From positions 7,949,178 through 8,013,177 of the forward strand of contig CM036252.1 of assembly GCA_020698575.1 (NCBI GenBank): DNA of 64,000 bases, read 5' to 3'. The stretch's first letter is position 1; every line of letters begins with the position of its first letter. The notes beneath the pieces are model-generated. The model saw only the letters and a program-made list of their open reading frames with translations, was not told where the DNA came from and searched no databases. Positions 29,601 through 44,600 of this stretch are shown here, piece after piece. The stretch is from Bostrychus sinensis. Lineage: Eukaryota > Chordata > Actinopteri > Gobiiformes > Eleotridae. Made by a program: the position numbers and the translations under genes.

Positions 29601-32600
29601 ACATGCTTGTACATAGATTTTAAAATGTGACTAACTTTCCAGTGTCCGCCCAAGGCCCATAGATGCCGGGATAACTCTGGACTCGTGTATCCAGAGGGAG
29701 AAGGTGGATGTGGAAATGTTAGGTCTAAAAGGAGCGACGTCTCTGTAATAGCTGCTGTGTGAAGTGAAGGGAGTGACTTACCACAGACTTGTTGAGCCCC
29801 TCCCTGCTGAGTCATCTCTGGGCTCGCTCTCTGTGGGCCGTAACTGGGTTAAGATCCTCTTTAGACTCCGCTGTACTTCTCCTTTCGCCCCCCCCCCCCC
29901 CCCCTCATATGAATAATATTTTGGCCGTCGGTGCTGGTTATTACAACATATTACAGTAAACAGTTGTGACCGGAATAGTGCAGGGCAAAGCAATATGGGT
30001 AAACAAATCAGTCAAACTATAAGCACTTGTTAAGGGTCGCGGTGACTGCAGACTTTCCCATCAACTGTGGGCCTTAGGCGGGATACACCCTGGATACTGG
30101 CAGTTTTTAATTTTTAATGGTTGGTCAATATTTGTGCCTGTGTTAATGACAGTGACTTGAGATTTTCCACAGATTCAAGTGGAACTCTGCTTGTTTCTTC
30201 ACTTTTTCCTCTACAGAGCTCCCCCTAGAGTTAGGGGTAAAGCACTTTTGTAAAAACTCACAAGTCCAGTTGACTCCTACACGATCCCTCGCTTGGCTTA
30301 ACTTTTGTTTTCCCCTCTGTGTATCCATACAAATGTTTTTTTTTTTTCATTTGGCCATCTCTTATGATGAAAATTGAGAAATAAAGGCATCACTAGCTTG
30401 TTGTTTGGCTCTAACTGCAATGTTCTGCTTTCTCATGAGACTTTAGAGACTCCCCAATTGTTTATTTTAGGTTAAAAAAAAGTTACTACTACTACTTTAA
30501 TCTATTCAACCACAATTGAACATTCCATCCTCATTTAGCATCGCACTCTGCAGGTCCCATTGACTTCCATTATAAACACAATTTGTAGACACTAATTTAA
30601 CCATTACATATTTTTTTCCTTTTTTATATAACTTTATTTCCACACAAGCTCAACTGAAACGCCTTGTTGTTACACGTGTAATTTCATAAAAAATGTCAAA
30701 ATAATGATATATTTTAAGTCAGAGGCTCACATTGAAAAGGTAGTCAAAGGAATCACCTTATGTAACGGTTAAATTAGTGTCTAAAAATTGTGTTTATAAT
30801 GGACGTTGATTAGCCTTAAATTTGCAAATTATAAATACCGTATTTTCCGGACTATAAGTCGCTCCAGAGTATAAGTCGCATCGGTCAAAAAATGCATCAT
30901 GAAGATTAAAAAAACATATATAAGTTGCACTGGACTATAAGTCGAATTTATTTAAAAATTTATTTCACAAAGCCAAGACCAAGAACAGACATTAATCTGG
31001 AAAGGCAAGTTATTCAGCTACACAACAGCACACAGAACAACAGGCTGAATATGTGTCCAGTATGTTAACGTAACACATTAAGAGTTATTTAGCTACACAA
31101 CAGCACACAGAACAACAGGTTGAATAGGTGTCCAGTATGTTAACGTAACACATTAACAGTTATTCAGCTACACAACAGCACACAGAACAACAGGTTGAAT
31201 AGGTGTCCAGTATGTTAACGTAACACATTAACAGTTATTCAACTACACAGTAGCACACAGACTAACAGGCTGAATATGTGTCCAGTATGTTAACGTAACA
31301 CATTAACAGTTATTCAGCTACACAACAGCATAAAGAACAAACCTGGGAGACTGAAGAGGCTAAATGAACATAACAAGCAAGTTACCGGTAAGCAAGTTCC
31401 CTGAGCTCTCGATCTTATTCTACATCACTAAAAAGTACTGACAGTTGTGGTCACAAGCCTAGAGCGCCCTCTCGCGGCTGTAGACGGTAATATTTACTTT
31501 TTGGTTCGTGTTAAGTTTGATATATAAGTCGCAGGACCAGCGAAACTATGAAAAAAAGTGCGACTTATAGTCCGGAAAATACGGTAAATTGCTTGTCATA
31601 TTGCAGTGATCACACATTAAAAACAGGGGTGATGAATGTCGCGAGTGCGTGTTCCCACCTCTGCTCCGTTTCACCTGCTCTCAGATCAGTGGGAGTCTGC
31701 TCTGCCTCAGTGTGTGTGTGTGTGTGTGTTTGTGTGTGTGTTTGTGTGTGTGTGTGTGTTTATTACTCCACCTTAGCTTAGTCTTCTCTCAGTGTTTTTA
31801 CTTCTGTTAAAAAGTATGTGCACTGCTCTTTGGGCCTGGTGAACTTAAAGGTGAGCTTTTACCGTGCGGCCAAGATTCAGAGTGGTGGAGTGGTGTTTGT
31901 GTGGTCTTAAGTGGGGACAAATATTTATGATAATGGTAATTTAATTTTTTGCTGATACAGTGTTTATTGTATATAGTTTTTATCTGCGAATGATGTTAAT
32001 GAAATAATACGTGAAATTTTATAGTAGGGTTTGATTGATGATGAATTGTTTTTTTTGTTTTTTTTACGGGAAATAATGATAACAAATTACTATTTATGTA
32101 GTTTTAATAAGATTTAATACAGATGAGTTTATCTTTGTGTAAATTTTATTGTTATTTATGTGTATTGATGAAATGATAATTGCATATGTTTAAGGACTAC
32201 AGATGGAAATTATAATCTGGTGCAGACATTTTTGCCTTCGCATTATGTTTAACTGTACATTGTCCTTCAAATAAATGAATAAATAAATAAAATAGAAGTA
32301 AATGCAGCGGAAATCCTGAAACATTGTACTATGAGGTTAATACAATGATAATACCATACTGTGAGATTTGGATATTGTTGCATCACTATTAAAACATATT
32401 TAAAAAAACAAAGAAAAACTTTGCTGTTAAGATTTGGGCTGAAGATGAAGATTTGAAAGTGGAAAAAAATAAAAATAATAAAAAAAATATATATATTTTT
32501 TTAAACAGCATTTTTCATGCAGGGTCCCAAAGCTCCGAAGTGCCCAATCTTCTGGTGGGACCTCCGAGGGTTAAAATTAATTACAGGAGCAATAGTAAAA

Positions 32601-35600
32601 CTTTTAACAAGTGGCTTATACAATCTGTTTAGGTTTTAACTCATTTCTTTTCTTGCTCAGCTTCAGTTTTCTGTTGCAAATTAAATCCTTCACCACATGT
32701 TGCCCCTGAAGCCGTCCTTTGTGTGGATACGAGTGACTTCATACAGTTGTTCTAAATACGTCTGCTGTTTGTTTGGCTTTCTGTTTTTGGGCCCTAACCT
32801 CGGCCCTCTCCGGTTTCTGCTGCAGGAGGTAGAGTTTGTTTGTGTTTTGACAAAGGCGTCGTGTTGCGTCAGACACCCGTGGCTCCATTGTACGAGCGCA
32901 GGGCATTTCCTGGAGACTGCAGGAAGGAGCCAGAGCCAGGTGTGGGGTTCAAGAGGAAGAGCTGTGATCTCTGAGCGGGACAAACAGACCGGGACTTGAA
33001 AACACGGCTTATTCAGGAGTAAACTAGGACTAAACCAGGTGAAAACCAGGTTTAGTCCTCCAGTCACCTGCGACGCCTGACAGGAACAAGCTTGAGATGA
33101 ATAAATGTTGCACTATGAAATTTTATTGACTGCTACAGCTTCCTTATTGCTCTGAACTGAGGTGTGCGCTCTGATCCTCAGTGTAGCAGCGCCCCCATGT
33201 GGAAGTTTGCTCACATTGTCTTTTGTATGTTGTACTCTATAATCAGGTTTGTACACAGCTTAGAGGTCACAGAAGTCTGGAAGGATAAACCAGGACTAAA
33301 CCAGGACTAAACCAGGACTAAACCAGGACTAAACCAGGACTAAACCAGGGACTAATCCAGGGACTAAACCAGGACTAATCCAGGGACTAATCCAGGGACT
33401 AATCCAGGGACTAATCCAGGGACTAATCCAGGGACTAAACCAAGACTACACCAAGAAAAAAAACAGGCCTAAACTGGGATGACAACAGATCTAAACTAGG
33501 ACTACTCCAGGAATAAACCAGGACTACACCAGGACTACACCAGGACTAAACCAGGACAAAATCAGGACTACTTCAGGATTAAACCAGGTCTAAGCCAGGT
33601 CTAAGCCAGGTCTAAGCCAGGTCTAAGCCAGGTCTAAGCCAGGTCTAAGCCAGGATTAAACCAGGGACTAAACCAAGACTACACCAAGAAAAAAAACAGG
33701 ACTAAACCAGGACTAAACCAGGACTAAACCAGGACTAAACCAGGACTAAACCAGGACTGAACCAGGACTGAACCAGGACTGAACCAGGACTAAACCAGGA
33801 CTAAACCAGGACTAAACCAGGACTAAACCAGGACTAAACCAGGACTAAACCAGGACTAAACCAGGAAAAAAAACAGGCCTAAACTGGGACAACACCAGAT
33901 CTAAACTAGGACAAAATCAGGACTACTCCAAGATTAAACCAGGACTAAACCAGGTCTAAGCCAGGTCTAAACCAGGACTAAACCAAGACAAAGCCAGGAT
34001 TAAACCAGGACTTAAACAGGACTAAACCAGACCTAAACCAGGAAAAAAAAACAGGACTAAACCAGCTCTAAACCAGAACTAAACAAACACGAAACTAGGG
34101 CTGAGCCAGGTCTAAACCAGGCCTAAACCAAGAAAAAAAAAGGACAAAACCAGGACTAGACTTGGCCTCAACCTCAACACAGTGGACCTCTGTTTTTCTA
34201 AAATTCTGTAGCTTCCTTTCTTTGTTTTGACACATTTTTTTAGTTTTGAAAAACAAGTCTTATGTTGTCCAACAGAGGTGTGACTTTGATGAAATGGCCT
34301 AAGACTTGAGACTCGACTTGGACTTGAACACTAATGACTTGGGACTTGACTCTGACTTGAGCTCCACGGCTTGAGAAAACTTGATGCCTCTCAAAGAAAT
34401 AAAAGTATGATTCTTGATAAGTGTGCAGAAACAATTAGACTAATAATTAAACTCCTCAGGCAGTGATAAGCGCTCTCTCTGCACGTTACCTGTGCGTGTT
34501 TTCTGATGCACATCTCAAAGTGTATTGAGCTGTAGCACCACATGATACTTTGACATAACGACAGAGGAGATTTTAAGTTTTATGTCAGTCTTTGTTTCGT
34601 GTTGAAAGACTCAGAAATCACTGAGATATTGAGCGTTAAAATTTTACAACCATTAATGATATCAAATATACCCGTGTCTAATTATAACGCTCTATCTGCT
34701 TGAACCCGTGGACATTTGAGACAGTTCCTCTGATGTTTTGCTCCAAACACGATCATAAAAGAGTTATTTAGTCGCCATAACTTAGTTTTAGTGGTCAGAC
34801 TGACTGCAGACGGAGCAGAGAGTTGAGGAGGAGAAGACATGAGGCGTTCAGGCGCAGATTACACTTAATGAAAACTAAAACAAAATGAATCAATTAAAAA
34901 AAACTAAAAATAATAAATAATCCTTTGCAATAGAGGCCAAACTTTAACCAAACTTCAGAAGAAGAGCGACTCTGTGGGCTGTGTGAGTTGGGGGAAGTGG
35001 AAAGTGAGACTCATTTTGTTTTGTATTGTCCGTTTTATGATGAATTTAGAATCCCTTTGTTAAATGTTTGTCCAAAAACCTGAGATGTTCTGGAGCTCTG
35101 GTGATGAGAAGATGAAATGGTTGTTTAATTTTAATATGTATAAATTGGGTACATTTGTTTGTAAAGCCTGGAGAAAACGGCAGTCGTGTTTATTTAGATG
35201 AAATTGTTTGGATTGTATATTTTTGTGTAGATATATTGTGCCTACTTGTCTGGCAACTAGTTTTTTTTGTTCAGTTGATGGTTTCTTATAAGCCCAAGTA
35301 AAGGGCTGGGCATGTTTGAATGCAAGACACAATAATAAAATCATTCATTCATTCATTCATTCAGAGGCCCTGACCACACATCACTCTCCTGCAGTCCCCC
35401 TGTTGTCCACAGGTGTCGCTATTCAGTAAACTGTATGACATGAGGGGACATTATTCAATGATGTAAAATGTGACAAAAATTAAGTTTGGAGTTCTAAGAA
35501 TTTGAAAAACCTGAAAGGACTCGAAACTGAAAGTGCAGGACTTGTGACTCGACTTGGACCTGTGAGATTTTAACTTGGACTTTGACTCGGACTTGAGGCC

Positions 35601-38600
35601 AAAACTGGAGACTTACTTTGTGACTTGCAAAACAGTGACTTCGTCCCACCTCTGTTGTCCAAACTAAACACGAAACCTCTCCTAAAACACAACTGCACAA
35701 CGTAAACAAAATAAACAAACGTATCATAGATGGAAAAACTTGTATTGTAAACACATTTTTGTCTGTGTGTGGTGTGCCTCAGGTCGGTGTACGACGGCCA
35801 GGAGCATGGCCTCTTCATGGACAAACTGGACGTCCGGATCCGGAACCACGACCGCGAGATCGAGAAGATGTGTAACCATCACTTTCAGGGCTTCGTGGAC
35901 TCCATCACGGAGCTGCTCAAAGTCCGAGGAGAGGCCCAGAAACTCAAGGTTACAGCACTCTCTACAACACCGCATTATTTCTTTTACAGGGTAGCCCCAA
36001 GGTCTTAAAAATATTAAAAAAGTTATTAAATTTGCTCATCTAGGTCTTAAATTTTCAAACTCTGACATCTAAGACAAGTTGTTGCAGTGTTGTAGGTAAT
36101 AGATAAGTGAATAATTGCTAGAAATGCATTTTTTGTGTGTGAAATTAATTATTCAAATCATTCATTCGTGTCAATCTTCATTGTGTTTTTCAGCCCAAAC
36201 TAGAAGCTTGTACTTGTCAAACAATGCAGTAGATTTTGGAGAAATACATAACTAACAATAAAAAATTAGGCCTTTTTTTTGTAAGATGGATGTGAATTTA
36301 GCATTATTCTCTCATTAGTGGGTTTAAAATGTGTTAAAGGCCTCTTAAGTGCCTTTACTTGGTGTGTTTTTGAAAGCTTATATGACAGTATGTACCGTAT
36401 TTTCCGGACTATAAGTCGCTCCGGAGTATAAGTCGCACAAGCCAAAAAATGCATAATGAAGAAGAAAAAAACGTATATAAGTCGCTCTGGACTATAAGTC
36501 GCATTTTTTGGGGGGAAATTTATTTTTTTTTTAAATTTATTTATTTTAAAATCCGACACCAAGAACAGACATTTCATGTTGAAAGGCAAGTTATAGTAAT
36601 AATAGAATAGAGAACAACAGCTGAATAGGTGTGCGCTATGCTAACGTAACACATTGATGGTTATTCAGCTACATGAAGCATAAACAACGAACTGAATAGG
36701 TGTCTCGTATGTTAACGTAATATATTAACAGTTATTCACATAACTATAGCATAAAGAACATAATATAACAAGTTCACCAAACTCACCATCTCACTCCTAA
36801 TCACTAAATCCTTTAAATTCTTCATCCTCGGTGTCGCTTCTGAACAACTCCGCCAACTCCGGAGGTAGACGAAGCGCCGCTTCCTCCTCTGCGTGGCTGT
36901 CGTCAGACTCAGCATCAGTTCCATTTCCAATTATTCCGCTCTTTCTCAGTTGTCTTTATAGCCTAAGTTGTTAGTGGTAATGTTTACATTTTAAATTGTC
37001 AGTGGTACAGGTGCAGCAGATGCTGGTACACAAGCCTAGAGCGCCCTCTAACCAACACCTGAAATATTTTAATATATAAGTCACACCTGAGTATACGTCG
37101 CACCCCTAGCAAGACTATGGAAAAAAGTGAGACTTATAGTCTGGAAAATACTGTAGTTATTTACTGCATAATGTTGCAAAGAACTATACTTTTTTTTTTT
37201 AATGCAGCACTGGAGTTATGTCATCTGTGTTAGGCTTTCAAACTAAAACCCTTTCATCAGTGTAATATATACAGATTATTGTTCTTCTGCTGGCGATCCT
37301 GGCATTAAATTTGACTCATAGTGGCATTAAAAAGTCTTAAAAAGGGCTTAAATTTCACAAGACGAAAGCTGGAGCTGCCCTGTTTCAGTTTAGTTTATTG
37401 TTTGTTTAACAATGTTGTCTTGTTGTTTCTTTTGTGTCGCTCAGAGTCAGGTGACGGAGACCAACAGGTGTCTGCAGGAAGACGGGAAAGAGGTGAGCTG
37501 TGTGGAGCGTTTTAGTGCCTGAACAACTCATCTGCATTTCAAAACAAGCACATGATATGGAGAAAACATGCGATATTCGATAACTATGTTGAAAATTGCG
37601 ATAACGATATTATTGCGATATTTGAAAATAGAGCCTACTTTTCGAACATAGTAAGTTAAATTCACCACATTTCACAAAAATGTAAGTTCCTGTATTTACA
37701 AGTCAAAACAGAGACAAAATCAAAACTTAACACAGACTAAACCAGGAATAAAACAAGGCTAAGCTGTGACTAAATTAATTAAATTACCACTAAAACTGGA
37801 CTTTTTAAACATTTTTATTTAGTCACAACACATGTTCTTTTAAGGCTCTGGTGGAAAATGATTCTTCAGTGTAAATCTCTGTCAGATGGAAGACCACAGC
37901 GTTATTGCGATATATTTAGATTCTTGTGATACAGGATATTGCGTTTGCTGATATTGTGATAACGGTAATTTTGCGATATATCGTGCAGCCCTAACCCTAA
38001 GCTAAACAGACCATATTAGATTTTCTATGGAGGATTAGCATTAGCTCAAAATATTGCAAAATATGAATTATCAGCATGGTTTTGGCGAGTGACAACCAAC
38101 CAACAACATGTGCGTAATGCCAGTGCCTAATCCATCAATCTCCACAAATCCTACTGTAATAAGTTCACTTTATTAACTGGAGCTGACTCAGAGCTGGGTG
38201 CTGTTAATACAAAGTAATGTTTCCCCCGTGCAGCCTTTTAAAAACTTACCCCCAGAGCTCACCTCCTAAAAAATAAAATATTAATTATTAAAATATTTTA
38301 TTGTATATTTTTTCTCTTTTGAATGGCTTTCTAATCAAGTTAAATTTATGTAAAGAAATAATAAAATATAATGTTTAACATTTATTTGCATATATTTACC
38401 TTTTAAATACCATTTTGCTGCTATAACGCACAATCAGAAAAACACCCAAAATTTAATATTTTTAGCAGACTAAGTGCTATGTGATTTCTTTTTTTTTTTT
38501 TGACGTGTCGTTGATTGAGGCTGATTGTGATTGTTTCTTTTTTTTTTTTTTTTTTTTTTTGGACAGGGGCCATTTATTTTTAAAAATCTTGTTGCTTTTA

Positions 38601-41600
38601 TTTCCAAAAGTGTTCACCTCCTTAAAAGTGCCTTAGATACAGTGAAGCCCGAAATTATTCATACCTTTGGCAAATTCTGACTTAAAGTTACTTTCATTCA
38701 AGCAGCAAGTTTTTTTTTTTTGTGTGTTTTTTTTTTACCGGAAATGACACAGGGTTCTCCCAAAAGATAATAAGACGATGTACAAGAGGTGTCATTGTGG
38801 AAAAAAATATTTCTCAGCTTTTTTTTGGTATGGCATGTTGGTTGAATGAAAGTAACTTTAAGTCAGAATTTGCCAGAGGTATGAATAATTTCAGGCGTCA
38901 CTGTGTATTACTGATAGTATTTTTCCTCTTGGAATGACTCAAATATATTTTAATCTGCTTGTGTTTTTATCATGAGAATTACTATTTTAACATTTCACAC
39001 TCACCAGTGTCTGTCTGTGTTAGAGACAGGTGATGACTGGATAATGTTTTTGTCTCCCTGCATTTGTACACAGTGTATTATAGACCTAAAATGACAAATG
39101 AAACTGAAATTTGAAACTTCCAATAAAAATGAGAACCATGTCCCAAATTTGGTAAATGTTGCATTAACAGAGACAAAATTATTCAAGAAGCAAAATGGTG
39201 CCAAAGACAGTTACAAGGGTTTTAACAAATATATCCACAACTTAAAACTTAGAGGCTTAGCACCAAAGAAGTCTATTAAATATCCCAGCTGGCGATTATT
39301 CGATTACTAAATTAGTTGATGATTATTTCAGTAATCAATTAAAATTGATTAATACAAATAGTTGTTGCAGCACTAAAATGACTATTGAAATAATTTACTA
39401 ATAATTTACTAACTAATGTAATAATCGATTAATTGCTATCTATTCGTAGCCTCAGACAGAAGTGGTTTTATTACCAACACAGCAGTAAACCTGCAGAAAC
39501 AATTAAACACAATGTCAATTTTGTGTTCTTGATTTAAAAAAACATCTTCAAATAGCAGACTTGGACCTTTTTCTGGTTCAAATTTTGTAAAAAGAGGTAT
39601 AGTATTATTACATTATTACACCATTTTTTTTACTGGCGACAGTAAAACCAACATTTTCTAATCTTTTGTAATTCTTAGAGCACCAGGTCGTAGCACAAGA
39701 TTGATTAATTATAAAAATAAAGGACAGATTAGAACACTACTTTTCTCTCCAGCTGCAAAAATGTTTCTTTGGAGCATCCCCCGCCAAAACAACCCCTGGC
39801 TTTAGTTTCCCCCAGAGCTGCAGCGGCCTCGTTACTACATTTATCCCTCCTCCGTTTTGCAGTTTGCTCCTGGTCTGTAAGAGAAACCCTTTCATTTCAA
39901 GCATCTACCTTTTGTCCTTGACAGTTGCTGAACTCGATGGAGGAGCTGAAGCAGTGCAGAGTTCAGCAGAGAAACATCGCCACCACCATCGACAAACTCA
40001 CCCACTGTCTCCCAGGTACAGCGTCGCATTTATTTAAGTTAATCTGTGCATTAAAACGGGTCTGTGCTGGTGTTTAAAGTTCTCCTTTCGCTTCTCTCCT
40101 CAGTCCTGGAGATGTACAGCCGACTACAGGAACAAATGAGGGCCAAAAGGTAGAGTTTTAACTCATGATTCTGTGGCTAAGGAGAATGAACATCAGTTAA
40201 ATCAAGACCATTTATTAATACAATACATTAAATTAAAATAACAACCAAAACAATTCATTTTTTTAAGTTTTATTTTTATTCTAGATACAGACATCATAAA
40301 TTATTTTCTGTCATACAAAGTAAATACAGCAGTCCTTTCTCAATAAATTAAAGAAAATATATACCGTATTTTCTGGAGTATAAGTCGCACTAGCCAAAAA
40401 ATGCATAATGAAGAAGAAACAAACATATAAGTCACACTGGACTATAAGTCGCATTTTTTGGGAGAAATTTATTTTACAAAATCCGACACCAAGAACAGAC
40501 ATTTCATGTTGAAAGGCAAGTTATAGTAATAATAGAATAGAGAACAACAGCTGAATAGGTGTGCGGTTTGCTAACGTAACACATTGATGGTTATTCAGCT
40601 ACATGAAGCATAAACAACGAACTGAACAGGTGTCTCGTATGTTAACGTAATATATTAACAGTTATTCACATAACTATAGCATAAAGAACATAATATAACA
40701 AGTTCACCAAACTCATCATCTCACTCCTAATCACTAAATCCTTTAAATTCTTCATCCTCGGTGTCGCTTCTGAACAACTCCGCCAACTCCGGAGGTAGAC
40801 GAAGCGCCGCTTCCTCCTCTGCGTGGCTGTCGTCAGACTCAGCATCAGTTCCATTTCCAATTATTCCGCTCTTTCTCAGTTGTCTTTATAGCCTAAGTTG
40901 TTGTTGGTAATGTTTACATTTTAAATTGTCAGTGGTACAGGTGCAGCAGATGCTGGTACACAAGCCTAGAGCGCCCTCTAACCAACACCTGAAATATTTT
41001 AATATATAAGTCACACCTGAGTATACGTCACACCCCGAGCCAGACGATGGAAAAAGTGTGACTTATAGTCCAAAAAAAAGGGGCTTGACAAGAGTGTTTT
41101 GCTGACTCCATCCAATTTTTGAGTATACAGTATATTAATGATGAGAACATTCAGACACCCAAAGAAGGAACAATATGTAAATGTGTAGCTATGTATGACA
41201 TCAGAAATAATACAAAGAGTGTTTAAAAAAAAAAAAAAAGAAAAAAAAAAAAATCAGGAACGATTAAGCTCTTGTGTGAGGGTGAAACGTCTTCTAAAAA
41301 CAAACCGTGACCAGATGACCTTCTGTTTAACCTTGTTATGCCCCAATATAAAAAAGTTACAGGTTGTTACTATTTGGTGACTTAAGTGCCTCCGTCACAA
41401 AAACATCATAAAAAAATGTATACATTCTTATTTTTTCTACTTTTTTTTTTTTTGCATAAATCTTTTAATCAGCTTGTGCCCTGATCATAAAATACCAAAT
41501 ATTTAATTATTTTCAGAATTTTAACCTTTTGTATGCCAGTGTATACACTAGCATCTCAATTTTTTTGTAAAGAAAACAAACACAAAAATTTAAATATTTT

Positions 41601-44600
41601 TTATTTTGTCAAAGCAAAGTGGATTTTTCTAGATTCCTAGATTTTTCTTATTACATCTTTGGGTATCTCAAAGATTACCAACAACATTTATTTTTAGGGA
41701 TATTTTTTTCCTGCGCTATGAAGAATCTAAATACCAACTCTTATTAAAACTGGTTGTAACTTTTTATTACTACAAAAATATCCTAAATCCATCTAAATCA
41801 GTGTTGTTAACTTTGACAGATCCAAGGCTGTAAAAAAACAACCCTAAAAAATCCACTTTGCATTGAGAATACTGAAAATATTTCATTTTTTGTGTCTTTT
41901 ATTACATACATTGGCACAACAAGGGTTAAAATTCTGAAAATAATGAAATATTTTGTATTTATGTTGAGGGCACAAGTTGATTAAAAGCAAAAAATGCCAA
42001 AATAAACTACAAAAAACATGAATGTATACTTTTTTATGATGTTTTGTTGACGAGGACACTTTTATCTCTGAACAGAAGCAACTTAACAAATGTATTGAAA
42101 AAGATAAAGTAATATTAAATTTGTTTGGAAAATCTATATTAGTGATAAAATACACACTTGAGACACATTTCAGAGAAAAAGTTACAACCACTGCAAAGTT
42201 ATCAAAAAATAAAACTTGTAAAGGACACTTTCGTCCTCATTGGGACACAAGGGTTCACCTTTTCTGCTCATTACCGAGACTATCAATCTAAATTTGAATT
42301 GGGACATTTTCAAGAACCTCTGCTTTAGTGATGTTATTTCCAGGTAGCACCACTAGATGGAGGCATAGCACTGGGAATAACAGTTGAATTAACCCGGTAA
42401 TGTCCTGCTCAGTGTTTTTAGTTCAAGATTTAGGAAGATTTTTTTGATTATGGGAGCATTTATCCCAGGAACAAGATGAGCAGAGACAGTGGGTCAAGCT
42501 CAAGTTTCTCAGTAACTGATGAGCAGGAGGTGAAACTGCTAAAGATGATTTGTTATTATTACATTACATTATTATTACATTATTATCACAAATGTTAGGT
42601 TTAATAGCTTGTTTCAAAGGGGAGATATTAAAATTATTACTTTTTTTCTTTGTTGTAAATTTATTAGTGTAAGAATTTTAAGATTACTATTATTTAATTT
42701 AGTTTTTGAAGTTTATTTTCAACATTAAGTATGCTGTAAAAATTGCCCTTTTTTTTTTTATTTTTTTTTTGCTTATTTTATTTTTGAGCTAAAAAAAAAC
42801 AACCTAAAAATAAAATGTCTTTGCACTAAAAAACACATGCTTTTTATGAAAATTTTTTGGACATATTTGACAAAACATTAAGTATGCTGTAAAAATTGCA
42901 AACTTTTTTTTATTTTTTTTTCCTTTTTATTTTATTTTTGAGCTAAAAAAAAAAAACCTAAAAATAAAATGTCTTTGTACTAAAAAACACATGCTTTTTA
43001 TGAACATTTTTTGGACATATGTGACAAAACGTTAAGTATGCTGTAGAAATTGCAAACTTTTTTTTTTTTTTTTTACTTTTTATTTTGTTATTTTTGAGCT
43101 CAAAAAATAAATAAATAAATAAAATGTCTTTGTACTAAAAAACATGCTTTTTATGAACATTTTTTGGACATGTGACAAAACATTAAGTATGCTGTAAAAA
43201 TTGCAAACTTTTTTTTTTTTTTTTTACTTTTTATTTTGTTATTTTTGAGCTAAAAAAAAACTAAAAATAAAATGTCTTTGTACTAAAAAACACATGCTTT
43301 TTATGAACATTTTTTGGACATATGTGACAAAAAGCCCTGGTGTACACGGGACAAAAAGGTTTGGGAACCACTGACCTGGAGGAAGAGGAGGTTTATGCAG
43401 TGGTGGAATGTAAAAGTATGTAGTTACTTTACTTAAGTACAATTTTTACGTGTTTGTACTTAAGTAGATTTAACAAGGGGTACTTTTACTTGGCTACATT
43501 TTAGAGCAAGTTTCTGCACTGTTTACTCCAATACATTTTTTTGGTTGGCTTGAAGTACCAAGTAGTTTTGGTTTAAAATCATTTATTTTTGCCGTGTCCT
43601 CATTGTAGATTCACATTATCTATCCCTCCTACACTGCTAACTTTTTATTTTTAATTTTATTTTTAATTTTTTAAATGCACCAATAAAGACTGCCATAGAA
43701 CAATTATCTAATAGTCAATAATTCTAATTTTTTTTCATGATTACAATGATTAACTTCAGTCCTCATCATACAAAGCAAAAATGAATTCTGTTTATGAAAT
43801 GTAAGCCTTAAATTCCAGTTTGTGTGGTGCAGACACATCCAGCACAAACCTCTGCCTCTGCTCAGTCTGGGACCTTTTTCTACTTTGTCCTGATGTGCAC
43901 ATCTCTGTAAGAACTACATTTTGGATTTGTGCTCACGCAAACACAAACAAACTCATTTCTCAACAAACACTTTCACACCAATTTATGACAAAAACACACC
44001 CAAATCATTTTAGTTCAATAAATGTTTTTTATTTGCCTTGTAGGCTTGATCATTTATACAAACACTAATGTGGCCATCTCCACATTTATACCTCTGTCTA
44101 CCATATATGGGGAAATGGCGCCACCTAGTGAACAACAATAAAAACTAAAATTTCAATCCCTCATCTATCATGAATCCATGAAATACTTGATGAAAATGTG
44201 AAATTATATTGCAGTGACAGTGTTATATAAAAATGTTGTTTTAATGGGAGTCAATGGCACAAAAAATGTCTTGGGGGTACAGGTGGGACTATTTTTTTTG
44301 ACACCTTTTTAAGAGAATTAAAAAAAAAATAATCCTGAAATCTTAAATTCATCCAGAAATACACACCTGAGGCAAAATCTATGCCATTTGAATCAACACC
44401 GCAAAAGTTATCCTCAAAAAACATGCTGCAAAACATCAAAAAATGTCTTAGAGCTGTAGGAGAGTTAAATGTAAAATACGTAGTAGAGTCGTCATTGACA
44501 GATTCAGTCTCTTCTGTCGCAGTATCAGGAGAAGATAACCCCTGCTCATCCCATACTAATGCATGTTTTTCCGTCTTCTGTTCCTTCAGGTACTACCCGG

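Larger units (their letters stand above)
35987..37382. mobile_element. hAT-like element filling exoc6b intron 2
   Basis: The ends CAGGGTAGCCCCA and TGGAGCTGCCCTG are inverted, with AGGTCTTAAA and AAGGGCTTAAAT-like subterminal repeats. CAG/CTG ends suggest hAT, but no convincing 8-bp target duplication remains. It starts 38 bp after exon 2 and ends 62 bp before exon 3, and it contains the pogo-like element 36393-37155. Confidence 0.65.

Noticed and set aside
32690..33067. Opposed ORFs of 100 and 125 codons
   Set aside because: They overlap on both strands, have no recognisable family and no exon signals.
36736..36930. 64-codon ORF MEMELMLSLTTATQRRKRRF..., repeated at 40666
   Set aside because: The adjacent minus frame gives a more protein-like acidic transposase tail; this ORF is probably its shadow.
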